53,188 nt of DNA from Firmicutes bacterium CAG:646 (GCA_000432335.1 HF995347.1:29588-82775), one strand, 5' to 3'. Shown: positions 1-9,179, numbered from the stretch's first letter. The notes: generated by a model from the letters alone, not told the origin. Numbers and translations are program-made.

Positions 1-9
1 CCCCGCCAT
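1..9 (-). CDS. Start of a truncated gene following the ABC permease
   Basis: Only the first three codons (Met-Ala-Gly) lie in the window, on the minus strand. A ribosome site of the type AAAGGAG lies about 11 bases upstream, just after the stop of the MalG-like permease, so this looks like the next cistron of the sugar importer operon. Nothing can be said about its product. In comparable operons this place is often taken by a glycosidase, but that is only context. Confidence 0.4.
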
Positions 10-37
10 AACAACTTCCACTCCTTTTCTCCTCACA

Positions 38-859
38 TTAACCTTTTACTGCTCCGGCTGTCATTCCGGCAATCACCCACTTCTGAGCAAAAATGTATAC
101 CAAAATCACCGGCAAAGATACCAAAACCACGTCTGCACACACCAGATTCCAACTTCTGCTGAACTGTCCATAAAAATTATATACAGACAGAGGAAGTGTC
201 CATTTGGAAGAAGAATTCAACAAATATAACGGAATCTGAAGTTCGTTCCACACCCACATAAAGTTCAGAACTCCCGTAGTGGCAAGAACCGGCTTCAGCA
301 AAGGAAGAATCACTTTCAAAAACAATCTTCCTGCCACTGCTCCGTCCATAACTGCCGCCTCATCCAATTCTCTCGGAATACCCTTGATAAATCCGCAGAA
401 CATCATTGTTGTAAACGGCATATACAGGGACGCATAAACCATACAAAGTCCGATTCTGGAACCATACATGCCCAACTGCTGCAACAACTGAATCGTGGGA
501 AGCGCTGCAAAAGGAGCTATAATTCCCAATGTAATGACTTTATACGAAATATTGCACAACGCCGTTGCCCGCCGCACAATGACAAAGCTCAAAAATGCAG
601 ACAGGGCTACGATCAACACCACGGAGATACCCGTAATAAAAATACTGTTCCCCAGAGAGCGGAAAAAGTCTTTTTCAATAACCGTAAGATAATTTTCAAA
701 ATGCCATTCACTGGGCAGAGACACACTCATGTAAGCTGCTTCCCCTTTGCTCTTAAAGGATGTGAGCAAAACCATCAGCATAGGATAAATTGTTACAATA
801 CTGCAGATCCATAAAATAATTTCTAAAATTCTATTAATTCTCTTTTTTCTTTTTTTCAT
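38..859 (-). CDS. Carbohydrate ABC transporter permease, MalG/AraQ type
   Basis: Inner component of a CUT1-type sugar importer, 273 residues, which is normal for the family. It has an N-terminal membrane segment at about residues 11-33, further hydrophobic segments, and the cytoplasmic EAA loop that docks on the ATPase (EAAVMDGAVAGRLF, around residues 168-181). It follows the other permease with one base between them, so the two are surely co-translated and form a heterodimeric channel. No ATPase is encoded in the window. Many Firmicute CUT1 importers use a shared MsmX-type ATPase encoded elsewhere, and I infer that here. The substrate cannot be told from sequence. Confidence 0.93.
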   Translation of the reverse strand: MKKRKKRINRILEIILWICSIVTIYPMLMVLLTSFKSKGEAAYMSVSLPSEWHFENYLTVIEKDFFRSLGNSIFITGISVVLIVALSAFLSFVIVRRATALCNISYKVITLGIIAPFAALPTIQLLQQLGMYGSRIGLCMVYASLYMPFTTMMFCGFIKGIPRELDEAAVMDGAVAGRLFLKVILPLLKPVLATTGVLNFMWVWNELQIPLYLLNSSSKWTLPLSVYNFYGQFSRSWNLVCADVVLVSLPVILVYIFAQKWVIAGMTAGAVKG

Positions 860-860
860 A

Positions 861-1730
861 CTATATCACTGTCTCCCATCTCGAACTAAACTTCTGATAA
901 ACGATTGAAACGAGCACCAGAAGAAGCGTAAATACAAGGTTAACAGCTACTGACTGGGCATATCGTCCCGCTGACATCTCATTCATCATCAGGGTTCCAA
1001 AGCTTTCTGTCGCATTACCCGGTCCTCCGCCTGTCATAACATAGATCAGATCGAACATTTTTAATCCATAGATCAGGCTGAACAAAATATTTACATTTAC
1101 CGTCGGCATAATAAGCGGCAGCGTAATATTCTTAAAAAGTTGCCACTCAGACGCTCCGTCCAACATTCCCGCCTCAATATAATCAGAGGACACCGACTGC
1201 ATACCTGCCAGTGTGATAATAATAGCGTAACCCACATTTCGCCAGATCTCCGCTACACTGATGGCAAATACGGCAGTCCCCCTGGAACCCAGCCACTGAA
1301 TATTACTGATTCCAAAAACATTTAAAATGTTATTCAAAGTGCCATGTCTCGTCTGAAATACCGCGCTGAAAATCAGTCCGACAACCAGACAGGAAAAAAT
1401 AGACGGGATAAAATAAACGGTACGAAGAGCCGTTCTTGATCTGATATCCCGATTCAGAATATATGCAAACACAAATCCCAGAAGTGTTACCATAATCGTC
1501 TTTGCACCGGCATAAATAAGTGTGTTGACAAACGCAACAGGGACTTTTGAATTCTGAAAAACAGAAATAATATTTTCAAATCCTACAAATTTCAATCCTT
1601 CTGTTCTGGCTGCGCTCCAATTCGTAAATGCAAAATAATACCCGACCGTAGACGGTATAATAAAGAAAATAATAAATACCAATGCCGGGATTAATGCCAG
1701 ATAGAGGGGATATATTTTCTTTCTATTCAT
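861..1730 (-). CDS. Carbohydrate ABC transporter permease, MalF/UgpA type
   Basis: Partner permease of the same importer, 289 residues. An N-terminal transmembrane helix lies near residues 11-32, followed by the expected set of helices and the EAA loop (EAGMLDGASEWQLFKNI, about residues 184-200). Its ribosome site is AAGGAGG just upstream. It is preceded by a strong intercistronic hairpin that separates it from the binding-protein gene. In known operons such a hairpin lowers permease expression relative to the abundant binding protein. Confidence 0.93.
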   Translation of the reverse strand: MNRKKIYPLYLALIPALVFIIFFIIPSTVGYYFAFTNWSAARTEGLKFVGFENIISVFQNSKVPVAFVNTLIYAGAKTIMVTLLGFVFAYILNRDIRSRTALRTVYFIPSIFSCLVVGLIFSAVFQTRHGTLNNILNVFGISNIQWLGSRGTAVFAISVAEIWRNVGYAIIITLAGMQSVSSDYIEAGMLDGASEWQLFKNITLPLIMPTVNVNILFSLIYGLKMFDLIYVMTGGGPGNATESFGTLMMNEMSAGRYAQSVAVNLVFTLLLVLVSIVYQKFSSRWETVI

Positions 1731-1747
1731 AGCTGCCTCCTTAAAAG

Positions 1748-1780
1748 AAAGGCTGCTGCACCATCAGTACAACAGCCTTT
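1748..1780 (-). terminator. Intercistronic hairpin between binding protein and permeases
   Basis: AAAGGCTGCTGCA (1748-1760) pairs with TACAACAGCCTTT (1768-1780) with few mismatches. On the minus strand it follows the binding-protein stop and lies before the ribosome site of the permease. It is likely a partial terminator or an mRNA-stabilising 3' end that sets binding-protein excess. Confidence 0.7.
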
Positions 1781-1791
1781 AAATCACTCTG

Positions 1792-3132
1792 TTATTCCTG
1801 AGAGAAAGATTCCAATGTAGCGATACGATCTTCATCAATCAGTTTAATACATTCTTCCACACTGATATCACCGGACATCAACTGTAAAAGCGCTTTTCCG
1901 CCCTCGCCCTGGTTAAATCCAACAATCTTCGGCTGAGCTGCAGATGGACGAATCAATTTATCTACACTTTCTTTATTCTCTTCATACTGAACAGAATTGA
2001 CATTTGTTGTCTGCCCCTTAAATACAGCGGCTGTAGATACGCCGTCAAACGCCTCGTTATAATTTTCCGGCTGTGCCATAAAGTTGATAAAATCTTTTGC
2101 AACTTCTACGTTTTCACCGTTTTTATTTGCCATCATCAGGTTTACATTACCGCCTTCATAAGTTCCTTCCTCACAAGTTCCCATAAATACAGGCATGATT
2201 CCAAAATCTTCTGCAACATAATCGTAGGACTCACTGTCGTAATCTGTATCGAACCAGGTATCCCAGCAGAACATCATTGCAGCTTCCCCGATCCCCAGAA
2301 CTTCACTGGTATAATCCCAGGTATCAGAAGCAAAATTCTTTCCAAAATATCCTTTTTCTGCAGCTTTCTGGAACCACTCGCACATAGAAGTAAATTCCGG
2401 GATGTCTGCATAAGTCATTTCACCTGCATTTAATTTTTCAATATATTCCGGATGCTCTTCCAGCACCGGATCTAAAGCAAACTGATAAAATACCGGCCAG
2501 CCATCTGCCGCCGCCAGATAAATCGGCTGCACACCATTTTCCAGTAAAGTGTCACATGCCGCATCAAATTCTGCCTGCGTTGTGGGCTGCTTAATTCCCA
2601 ATTCATCAAAAATCTTCTTATTATAGAGGCATCCTGAGTTGGAAGCCTCCCAGAAAGGAAGTCCGATGATCTTGTCATTAAAGGTTGCCTGAGGAAGTAC
2701 AGAGTCCTGAATATCAGACACCCATTCTGCATCTGTCCAATCCACAAAATTCTCTTCCGGATTAAAGTTCTTCAGATTACTGTTTCCAAAATGTACATAC
2801 AGATCGGGAATATCCCCTGTAGTAAATTTTGTAAGAGCGATCGTTTCCGCATTATCGGTATCCAACCCCTGCTGATCAATTTTATTTCCACTGGATTCCT
2901 CCCACATGGAAATAATCTTCTGCATATACGGTTTTGCTAAATCATCTGCATTACAATATAAAGTCAATGTAACACCATCCCCTGATGCCTTTTCTCCGCC
3001 CTTATCCTCTGCATCCTTTTCTGCTTCCTTCTGAGTATCTGCGGAACCTCCCGTAGGGTCTCCTCCGCTGCAGCCTGCCAGCGCTGCCGCTGTCATAATC
3101 CCCGTCAGTAAAAGCGCAATTTTTCTCTTCAT
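1792..3132 (-). CDS. Sugar ABC transporter substrate-binding lipoprotein
   Basis: Extracellular solute-binding protein family 1, 446 residues. A lipoprotein signal ends in the lipobox LAGC, with Cys21 as the expected lipidated residue. A low-complexity Gly/Asp/Glu/Lys linker (about 22-50) spaces the domain from the membrane. The mature part begins VTLTLYCNADDL and has the aromatic-rich character of sugar binders. It is first in its operon. Its promoter has a good -10 (TATAAT, 3187-3192, minus strand) but a poor -35 (TGGAAT), which suits activation by the divergent YesN-type regulator. The substrate is unknown. Confidence 0.94.
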   Translation of the reverse strand: MKRKIALLLTGIMTAAALAGCSGGDPTGGSADTQKEAEKDAEDKGGEKASGDGVTLTLYCNADDLAKPYMQKIISMWEESSGNKIDQQGLDTDNAETIALTKFTTGDIPDLYVHFGNSNLKNFNPEENFVDWTDAEWVSDIQDSVLPQATFNDKIIGLPFWEASNSGCLYNKKIFDELGIKQPTTQAEFDAACDTLLENGVQPIYLAAADGWPVFYQFALDPVLEEHPEYIEKLNAGEMTYADIPEFTSMCEWFQKAAEKGYFGKNFASDTWDYTSEVLGIGEAAMMFCWDTWFDTDYDSESYDYVAEDFGIMPVFMGTCEEGTYEGGNVNLMMANKNGENVEVAKDFINFMAQPENYNEAFDGVSTAAVFKGQTTNVNSVQYEENKESVDKLIRPSAAQPKIVGFNQGEGGKALLQLMSGDISVEECIKLIDEDRIATLESFSQE

Positions 3133-3333
3133 TTCCTTTAGTTCCTCCTTACTTGTAAATTTTCTTTTCCGTTAACTGATGTCCCTATTATATTTGTATT
3201 TCTACATTTATTCCATGGATTATTGGAAGTTTCAACCTGTATTTTTTACTGTTTTTGTGGTTTTTTGTATATTTTTATACTATAATAGCTACAACACTAA
3301 GTCATTTTTGCCTGTTTTAGGAGGTTTTTAACT
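3133..3333. promoter_or_regulatory. Divergent promoter region, binding protein / YesM
   Basis: AT-rich 201-base spacer. The minus-strand promoter for the importer has -10 TATAAT at 3187-3192 and a weak -35. The plus-strand promoter for the sensor has -10 TATAAT at 3281-3286, also with a weak -35. Weak -35 boxes on both sides suggest activator control, inferred to be by the adjacent AraC-type response regulator. No clear repeat pair was assigned as its site. Confidence 0.55.
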
Positions 3334-5181
3334 GTGAAATTCAAAAAAATGTCCCTTCAGAAAAAAATATATATCTGCTGTTTCACCTTAAATCTGATTC
3401 TTTTATTTATTTCCACAGGTATTTTCTACTGTTACACAACAAATTCTCTGAACCAAAACATGGAAGATACCCTGATCAGCAATACTTCCATGCTCAAAAA
3501 AGATCTGGATCTTCTTCTGGAAACTGTTGACAATACCTTAAAGGAGCTTCAGACCTCCCCCTCTCTGATCTCCATTGCAAAAAATATTCCAGATACCGAA
3601 GAAAATTATTTTTCCTCTCATATACCCATGCGTTCTACTTTCCAGAACGCTTTTCGTTCTGTACTGTCTTCTCAGAATCTGAACGGCTCTATCAGCTACA
3701 TCAGTAACTCCTACGACCACATAGGCGTATCTTCTTCCACCGGAGCTTTAAACGCCATGCCAAAAGAATCTCTGAAAGCCAAAAAGCTCTTGTCCTCACT
3801 TATGGAACAAACCTTCTATGTCTCCTATGACCCTCCTCACAAGGATTACTGGGGGCATGACCAAACCGTTTTTTCCGTGATTCGTTCCATGCGGGATATG
3901 TATAACCAGTACGGACTTCTGATTCTGGATCTTGATATCTCCACTTTGCAGTCTCTGTTGAGCGACTTTGAAAATCCGGAAGACTATGCCATTTCCATTC
4001 TGGATTCTGATGAAAAGCTGGTATACTCCTCTCTGCAGGAAATCGATGAACAGATCTTTTATCAAGAATATCAGGAAGCTGCCTCTCAACAGAAAAAGAC
4101 GTTTTCTCCAAACGCCCTCAGCCTTTCCTGTTTTGAAGTTTCTTCTCTCACTGGGTGGACGTTTATTCTCAGTACCAGCACCGCCGGATATTTAAAATCT
4201 ATGAAAGAACTATTCGCCATCAGCGCAATTTTATTTCTTTCTCTTTTCATCATCATGTCCGGATTCTTATATCTGGTCACTTTGCGCCTTACGATTCCGC
4301 TGAAAAAGCTTTCTTCTCAGCTGAAGCATCTGAAACCGGGAAAAAATATAAAACCGGAAGAAATTTCCGGATCCGCAGCTTCTTACGGAAATGATGAAGT
4401 TACGCTTCTGACACATGCAGTCCAGAGATTTCTCACGGAAATCTACGAACAAAATATACGGCTCACGGAAGAGCGGCGGCGCACTCTCCTGGCGCATTAT
4501 GACGCCATGGAAGCTCAGCTCAACCCGCATTTTCTATACAATACTTTAGCCGTTATCGGCATGGCGGGATTGAGCAACGGAAATACAACAGTTTCCACCA
4601 TGTGCAGCGAACTGGCAAATCTTCTTCGCTATTCCCTGTCTTACAACGGGCAATCCGTACTGTTGGAACAGGAAATAACAAATGCCGCCAGCTATCTTTA
4701 TATTATGAAAATGCGTTATGAAGACGATCTGGTGTACGACTGGGAATTGGATTCTTCCCTCGACAAGATCCCCGTACCCAAATTAATCCTTCAGCCTCTA
4801 ATTGAAAATTGTTTCCAACATGGCTTTCATCACACGGAACAGGAAATCCTTCCTCCCTGGAAGATTCACATCCGTTCCCAAAAAGATGAAACCCGCTGGT
4901 ATCTTTCCATTTCCAACAACGGCGCGCCTTTTCCCAGAGACAGGCTTCAAATGCTCTATCAACGCATACAGCAATTTCAGCTTCCTGCATATGGGGATGA
5001 TACCTCCGCTCAACTTACTCAGCGTCAGGGCTTCGGTCTTGAAAATACGATCCTGCGGCTTCATATCTATTATCAGGGAGAAGAATATTTTCAGGTAAAT
5101 TCCGAACCGGAAACCCTGACCTCCATTACCATCGGAGGACCATTAAAACCTCAGAAACCTTTTGAAAGGAGACCATCATGA
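3334..5181 (+). CDS. YesM-type sensor histidine kinase
   Basis: Membrane sensor of 615 residues. The first transmembrane helix is at about 12-34, an extracellular sensing domain runs to about 290, the second helix is at about 291-316, and a HAMP-like linker follows. The histidine kinase domain carries the phospho-acceptor motif QLNPHFLYNT (His399) and a C-terminal GHKL ATPase with the N box (LILQPLIENCFQHGF). The start is GTG, chosen because TTAGGAGG lies at the right distance upstream. It overlaps the response regulator start by four bases, so the pair is translationally coupled. Divergence from a sugar importer suggests that it senses the imported sugar. Confidence 0.95.
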   Translation: MKFKKMSLQKKIYICCFTLNLILLFISTGIFYCYTTNSLNQNMEDTLISNTSMLKKDLDLLLETVDNTLKELQTSPSLISIAKNIPDTEENYFSSHIPMRSTFQNAFRSVLSSQNLNGSISYISNSYDHIGVSSSTGALNAMPKESLKAKKLLSSLMEQTFYVSYDPPHKDYWGHDQTVFSVIRSMRDMYNQYGLLILDLDISTLQSLLSDFENPEDYAISILDSDEKLVYSSLQEIDEQIFYQEYQEAASQQKKTFSPNALSLSCFEVSSLTGWTFILSTSTAGYLKSMKELFAISAILFLSLFIIMSGFLYLVTLRLTIPLKKLSSQLKHLKPGKNIKPEEISGSAASYGNDEVTLLTHAVQRFLTEIYEQNIRLTEERRRTLLAHYDAMEAQLNPHFLYNTLAVIGMAGLSNGNTTVSTMCSELANLLRYSLSYNGQSVLLEQEITNAASYLYIMKMRYEDDLVYDWELDSSLDKIPVPKLILQPLIENCFQHGFHHTEQEILPPWKIHIRSQKDETRWYLSISNNGAPFPRDRLQMLYQRIQQFQLPAYGDDTSAQLTQRQGFGLENTILRLHIYYQGEEYFQVNSEPETLTSITIGGPLKPQKPFERRPS

Positions 5182-6698
5182 TTAATGTTATTATCGTGGA
5201 AGATGAGCCCGCTATCGCAAGAGGACTCTCTCTTCTCATTACACAGAATTACTGTGACTTTCAGGTACTTGCATTATGCCGCAACGGAAAAGACGGCTTG
5301 CAGAAAATTCTGGAATTAAAACCGGATCTTATCTTCACCGATATCAGTATGCCGGGAATGAACGGTCTGGATATGATTCAGGAACTTCGCAGCCGCCAGA
5401 TGGATACCCGCTGCGTCATCCTGACTGGATATGCCGAATTTAAGTATGCCCAAACAGCTATCACACTGGGAGTCTCTGATTACCTGCTAAAACCCATTGC
5501 GCCAAATACGCTGGATAACATTCTTACCACCTGCAGAACACAGCATCAATCTACCCTCCGCAGCCTGCGCTCAGAATATCTGCAAAAAATTCTTTTAGAT
5601 GATACGCAGCCTGAAGACGGCTATCTTCCTCTGCTTTCTTGTTCCTGTACGCTACTGTTCTTCTTTTCCGGTCCCATGCGCAGCAACCTTTATACAGAAA
5701 CCATTATCAGTCCTGATTTTCTTCCTGTAGAAAAACAGGCGATTGAAAAACTGGAAGAAAAACATAAGATTTCTCTCTTCCTTCTTCACGGACGCCACCA
5801 TAACGAAAAAGTAGCCGCCATCACTGCACCGGTCAGCCAACCTTTAGATATTGACCTGATCAGTCAGGAGATCTGCCAACTCATTCGTCCTCTGGATGCA
5901 TGTTTTCATCTGGTTATCTCGAATACGGTCACTGACTGTCAAAAACTTCAGGAACTGACAAGAAGCGCTTATCTCTATGCGCTTTTCAAAGTACCTTTTG
6001 GAATTGATTCCATCCAGAAATGTCAGGCTCTGACCGACGAACCCATTCATGTGTCCGCAAAGATCAAACAACTCTGCGGAGGACTTTCCGATCGTCCTTC
6101 TCAGGAACATCTGAAAGATCTGATTCACTCCATGATAAAATTCTGGCAAAAAGAACAGGTCACACAATTTCAGCTTTTAACTGATATGCGCTACTTCATC
6201 AGTTCCATGATCCACGACCATCTGAAAGAAAAGATTATCTATCCTGATCCTGCTGAACTTATCTCCACCGCCCCCTCCTGGGCGGATCTGGAGAAGGAAT
6301 TACTTTTTGAAGCAAAGCAAATATACGGTATAAAAGATTCCTCAGACTTCCCGGAAAACCAGCACTCTCTGGTATATCAGGTAAAAAACTGGCTGGATAA
6401 AAATTTTACCACCCAGATTACTTACAAAATCTTTCAGGATCTTTTCGGACATAACGAAAAATATCTCTCTACTTTATTCAAAGCTGAATTTGGCATATCG
6501 CCCAGCAAGTACATCGGAGAGCTTCGGCTGAATATGGCAAAAAATCTTATGGAAAGCAATCCTGATATTCTTCTCAAAGACGTGGCAGAAATGGTGGGAT
6601 TTACAGATGCTTTTTATTTCAGCAGGGTTTTTAAAGCTCATGAGGGAATTTCTCCCAGTGCCTTTATGAAAAATCAAAACCCAAAAGAAATATCCTGA
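5178..6698 (+). CDS. YesN-type response regulator with AraC DNA-binding domain
   Basis: 506 residues. The N-terminal receiver domain has acidic pocket residues EDE near the start, phospho-acceptor Asp55 (FTDISMPG), and the conserved Thr and Lys later (ILTG, LLKP). A poorly conserved middle region of about 250 residues follows, then two helix-turn-helix units of an AraC domain at about 405-500 (DVAEMVGFTDAFYFSRVFKAHEGISPSAF). This three-part build and length are typical of YesN regulators of sugar ABC operons. The ATG overlaps the kinase stop. A strong hairpin ends the transcript. Confidence 0.95.
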   Translation: MINVIIVEDEPAIARGLSLLITQNYCDFQVLALCRNGKDGLQKILELKPDLIFTDISMPGMNGLDMIQELRSRQMDTRCVILTGYAEFKYAQTAITLGVSDYLLKPIAPNTLDNILTTCRTQHQSTLRSLRSEYLQKILLDDTQPEDGYLPLLSCSCTLLFFFSGPMRSNLYTETIISPDFLPVEKQAIEKLEEKHKISLFLLHGRHHNEKVAAITAPVSQPLDIDLISQEICQLIRPLDACFHLVISNTVTDCQKLQELTRSAYLYALFKVPFGIDSIQKCQALTDEPIHVSAKIKQLCGGLSDRPSQEHLKDLIHSMIKFWQKEQVTQFQLLTDMRYFISSMIHDHLKEKIIYPDPAELISTAPSWADLEKELLFEAKQIYGIKDSSDFPENQHSLVYQVKNWLDKNFTTQITYKIFQDLFGHNEKYLSTLFKAEFGISPSKYIGELRLNMAKNLMESNPDILLKDVAEMVGFTDAFYFSRVFKAHEGISPSAFMKNQNPKEIS

Positions 6699-6702
6699 CA
6701 GA

Positions 6703-6757
6703 AAAAGGGACTGACACAAAAGACATTTTCTCAAATATCAATACGTCAGTCCCTTTT
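6703..6757 (+). terminator. Terminator after the YesMN operon (bidirectional)
   Basis: AAAAGGGACTGAC (6703-6715) pairs perfectly with GTCAGTCCCTTTT (6745-6757), with a 29-base loop. The T run at the end serves the plus strand and the A run at the start serves the convergent oxidoreductase gene. Confidence 0.8.
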
Positions 6758-6787
6758 ATGATCTTCTCAGTTTTCTATAACATTTTC

Positions 6788-7801
6788 TTAAAACTGAATC
6801 TCTGAAATTTTTACCGGTCTGTGCTCTTCTACAGATTTCTTTGCTGCCAGTCCCATAAGAACTGGTTTCAGTCCATCTTCTACACCAACCGGAGTCTCTG
6901 TATCATTTTCAATCGCTGCCACAAATTCACTGATTTCCTGCGCATAAGCTGCCATATAACGTTCCAGGAAGAAGAACAGTGGTTTTTCACCTGTTACACC
7001 GTCGGCATTGCTGATCACTGCGTTAGACACACTGTCATTAGCGTTGGCAACCATTCCCTTAGAACCAAATACTTCTGCCCTCTGATCGTAGCCATAAACA
7101 GCCTTTCTGGAGTTATCGATCACTGCAATAGCTCCGTTTTCCATTTTCAGTGTGATCACTGCAGTATCTACATCTCCTGCCGCTCCGATTGCCGGATCTA
7201 CCAGAACTGCAGACTGTACATAAACTTCCTCTGCATCGCAGCCAGCCAGAAAACGTACCATATCAAAATCATGAATCGTCATATCCAGAAACATACCGCC
7301 GGATACCGCTACATATTCCGGCGCTGGCGGTTCCGGATCTCTGGATGTAATCTTAATAATATGAGGATCTCCTACCTTTCCAGCAGCAACTGCCTGCTGA
7401 ACAGCGCGGAAGTTATGATCGAAACGGCGATTGAATCCAACCTGATACTTTGTTTTCTTTCCTTCCAGAGCTTTCATAACCTCTTTGATCTTCTCCACGT
7501 CATGGTCGATTGGTTTTTCACAGAAAACGTGCTTTCCTGCTTCAATCGCCTCTATAGAAATAGGAGAATGTGTATCGGTAGAAGAACAGATCAGAACTGC
7601 ATCGATCTCCGGGTCTGACAGAATTTCTTTGTAATCTTTTGTAGTATTAGGAATACCCATTCCCTTTGCCCAGTTCTCTGTAGCCTCATTCATAAAAGGA
7701 TCTGCAATCGTTTTTACAGTTGCATTTTTTACATAGTTGGAAATACTTTCCGCATGAACTTTTCCAATACGTCCAGCCCCGATAATACCAATAGTTACCA
7801 T
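6788..7801 (-). CDS. iolG: Inositol 2-dehydrogenase / Gfo-Idh-MocA oxidoreductase
   Basis: NAD-dependent sugar or cyclitol dehydrogenase of 337 residues counted from the chosen start. The N-terminal Rossmann motif is GIIGAGRIGKVHAE, followed by the family signature FCEKP (catalytic-region Lys) and the C-terminal alpha/beta domain with GGMFLDMTIHDFDMVRFL, where the Asp-His pair is typical of myo-inositol dehydrogenases. An upstream in-frame ATG at 7840 exists, but AAAGGAG sits right before the ATG at 7801, so I use that. It stands alone without other iol genes, so the in vivo substrate may be another cyclitol or sugar. Confidence 0.85.
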   Translation of the reverse strand: MVTIGIIGAGRIGKVHAESISNYVKNATVKTIADPFMNEATENWAKGMGIPNTTKDYKEILSDPEIDAVLICSSTDTHSPISIEAIEAGKHVFCEKPIDHDVEKIKEVMKALEGKKTKYQVGFNRRFDHNFRAVQQAVAAGKVGDPHIIKITSRDPEPPAPEYVAVSGGMFLDMTIHDFDMVRFLAGCDAEEVYVQSAVLVDPAIGAAGDVDTAVITLKMENGAIAVIDNSRKAVYGYDQRAEVFGSKGMVANANDSVSNAVISNADGVTGEKPLFFFLERYMAAYAQEISEFVAAIENDTETPVGVEDGLKPVLMGLAAKKSVEEHRPVKISEIQF

Positions 7802-7920
7802 AGTTTTCTCTCCTTTTCGTAATTTCACTTTGAAATTCATCAGTTTTTGATGGGAATATTATAGCATTTAATCATAATATTATCAATAGTTTATCATTTT
7901 ATTTCATCTTTAAATTTTAC

Positions 7921-7968
7921 TTGACTTTTTCTTTTTCTTGATATATTAATTATAGTAATCATTATTAT
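7921..7968 (+). promoter_or_regulatory. PerR-type promoter/operator upstream of the regulator gene
   Basis: The -35 is TTGACT (7921-7926) and an AT-rich -10 lies at about 7942-7949. Just downstream is a near-perfect dyad, ATAGTAAT-C-ATTATTAT (7952-7968), differing at one pair. It matches the sequence type of the operator before the rubrerythrin gene, which points to autoregulation. Confidence 0.7.
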
Positions 7969-7986
7969 TATCGAGAGGAGGAGATC

Positions 7987-8397
7987 ATGGCAACACTCAA
8001 ATACAGCCGTCAGCGGGAATCTATCAAAGAATTTCTTATGACCCGTACGGATCATCCCACGGCTGATGTAGTTTACCATCATCTGCGGGAAGTTTACCCC
8101 AATATCAGCCTCGGAACTGTCTACCGTAATCTTTCCCTTCTGGCAGATCTAGGGGAGATTCAGAAAATCCATACCGGAGATGGCGCAGACCGTTTTGACG
8201 GTCAGGTACATCAGCACTACCACGTTGTATGTACTCGATGTCACAAAGTTATGGATCTCGACATGGATTATTTGTCTCAGATAGAACAAGAGGCAGCTAC
8301 ACATTTTCAAGGCAGAATTTTGGGACACGTTACTAATTTTTATGGAATCTGCGAAGAATGTCTGGAAGCAGAAACAAAAGTTCCCGGTTCCCATTAA
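7987..8397 (+). CDS. perR: Fur-family peroxide regulator, PerR-like
   Basis: 136 residues, a compact Fur-family repressor. The winged helix lies at about 1-70 (SLGTVYRNLSLLADLG recognition region). The dimer domain holds two CxxC zinc sites (Cys82/85 and Cys122/125). All five positions that bind the regulatory metal in Bacillus PerR have counterparts: His23, Asp71, His77, His79 and Asp90. This favours peroxide sensing over Fur. The ribosome site GAGAGGAGG is strong. The gene is followed by reverse rubrerythrin with the same operator, so it most likely represses itself and that peroxidase. The N-terminus is about 14 residues shorter than in B. subtilis. Confidence 0.88.
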   Translation: MATLKYSRQRESIKEFLMTRTDHPTADVVYHHLREVYPNISLGTVYRNLSLLADLGEIQKIHTGDGADRFDGQVHQHYHVVCTRCHKVMDLDMDYLSQIEQEAATHFQGRILGHVTNFYGICEECLEAETKVPGSH

Positions 8398-8466
8398 TTC
8401 ACAAAGCAGATAGCCTTCCACTGAGATCTAAAAGCTTCAAAAAAGATAAAAAAATCAGAAACTATA

Positions 8467-8516
8467 TTGACAAATCAAAACAAATATGTTAGATTAAAAT
8501 AGTAATAATTACTATT
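8467..8516 (+). promoter_or_regulatory. Rubrerythrin promoter with perfect 19-bp PerR-type operator
   Basis: The -35 is TTGACA (8467-8472) and the -10 is TTAGAT (8489-8494) with a 16-base spacer. Immediately after it lies AATAGTAATAATTACTATT (8498-8516), a perfect 9-1-9 palindrome that covers the expected transcription start. The position implies repression. The core ATAGTAAT-N-ATTACTAT is shared with the operator before the Fur-family gene. Confidence 0.8.
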
Positions 8517-8563
8517 ATTAATAAAAACAAAAAAATTTTTATATAAGAAAAGGAGAATGTCAC

Positions 8564-9106
8564 ATGAAAAAATTTGTATGTAGCGTATGTGGTTATGTTC
8601 ACGAAGGAGATGCAGCACCAGAATTTTGCCCGATCTGTAAAGCACCGGCAGATAAGTTCATCGAGCAGGGCGCTGAGAAAACATGGGCTGCTGAGCATGT
8701 AGTTGGTGTTGCTCAGGGCGTAAGCGAAGACATCCTGGCTGATCTGAGAGCAAACTTCGAAGGAGAATGTTCTGAAGTAGGTATGTACCTGGCTATGGCA
8801 AGAGTTGCTCATAGAGAAGGATATCCGGAAATCGGTCTGTACTGGGAGAAAGCTGCTTACGAAGAGGCTGAACATGCTGCAAAATTTGCAGAGCTGCTGG
8901 GTGAAGTTGTTACAGACAGCACCAAAAAGAATCTGGAAATGAGAGTAGAAGCTGAGAACGGAGCTACTGCTGGTAAATTTGATCTGGCTAAACGTGCAAA
9001 AGCTGCTAACCTGGACGCTATCCATGATACAGTTCATGAAATGGCAAGAGACGAGGCTAGACACGGAAAAGCATTCGAAGGTCTGTTGAAGAGATACTTT
9101 GGTTAA
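8564..9106 (+). CDS. Reverse rubrerythrin (NADH peroxidase component)
   Basis: 180 residues. A rubredoxin-like iron site comes first (Cys6, Cys9, Cys22, Cys25) and the ferritin-like di-iron domain second, with the Glu/His ligands in EGECSEVG, EEAEHAAKF and DEARHGKAF. This domain order is reversed relative to classical rubrerythrin and matches the clostridial enzymes that reduce H2O2 and O2 in anaerobes. Codon use (GCT, CTG, AGA) differs from its neighbours in the way of a highly expressed gene. Strong promoter, AAGGAG ribosome site and own terminator. Derepression by peroxide through the upstream PerR-like protein is inferred. Confidence 0.93.
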   Translation: MKKFVCSVCGYVHEGDAAPEFCPICKAPADKFIEQGAEKTWAAEHVVGVAQGVSEDILADLRANFEGECSEVGMYLAMARVAHREGYPEIGLYWEKAAYEEAEHAAKFAELLGEVVTDSTKKNLEMRVEAENGATAGKFDLAKRAKAANLDAIHDTVHEMARDEARHGKAFEGLLKRYFG

Positions 9107-9108
9107 TT

Positions 9109-9172
9109 AAAAGTTTTTATAAAAATAAGGTGTTGGTTACATTGCCAACACCTTATTTTTATAAAAACTTTT
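9109..9172. terminator. Very long bidirectional terminator
   Basis: Perfect 28-base stem: left arm 9109-9136, right arm 9145-9172, 8-base loop. The A/T-rich outer parts give a U run in either direction, so it ends both the rubrerythrin transcript and the convergent purine operon. It stops only eight bases before the phosphoribosyltransferase stop codon. Confidence 0.9.
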
Positions 9173-9179
9173 TATAAAC

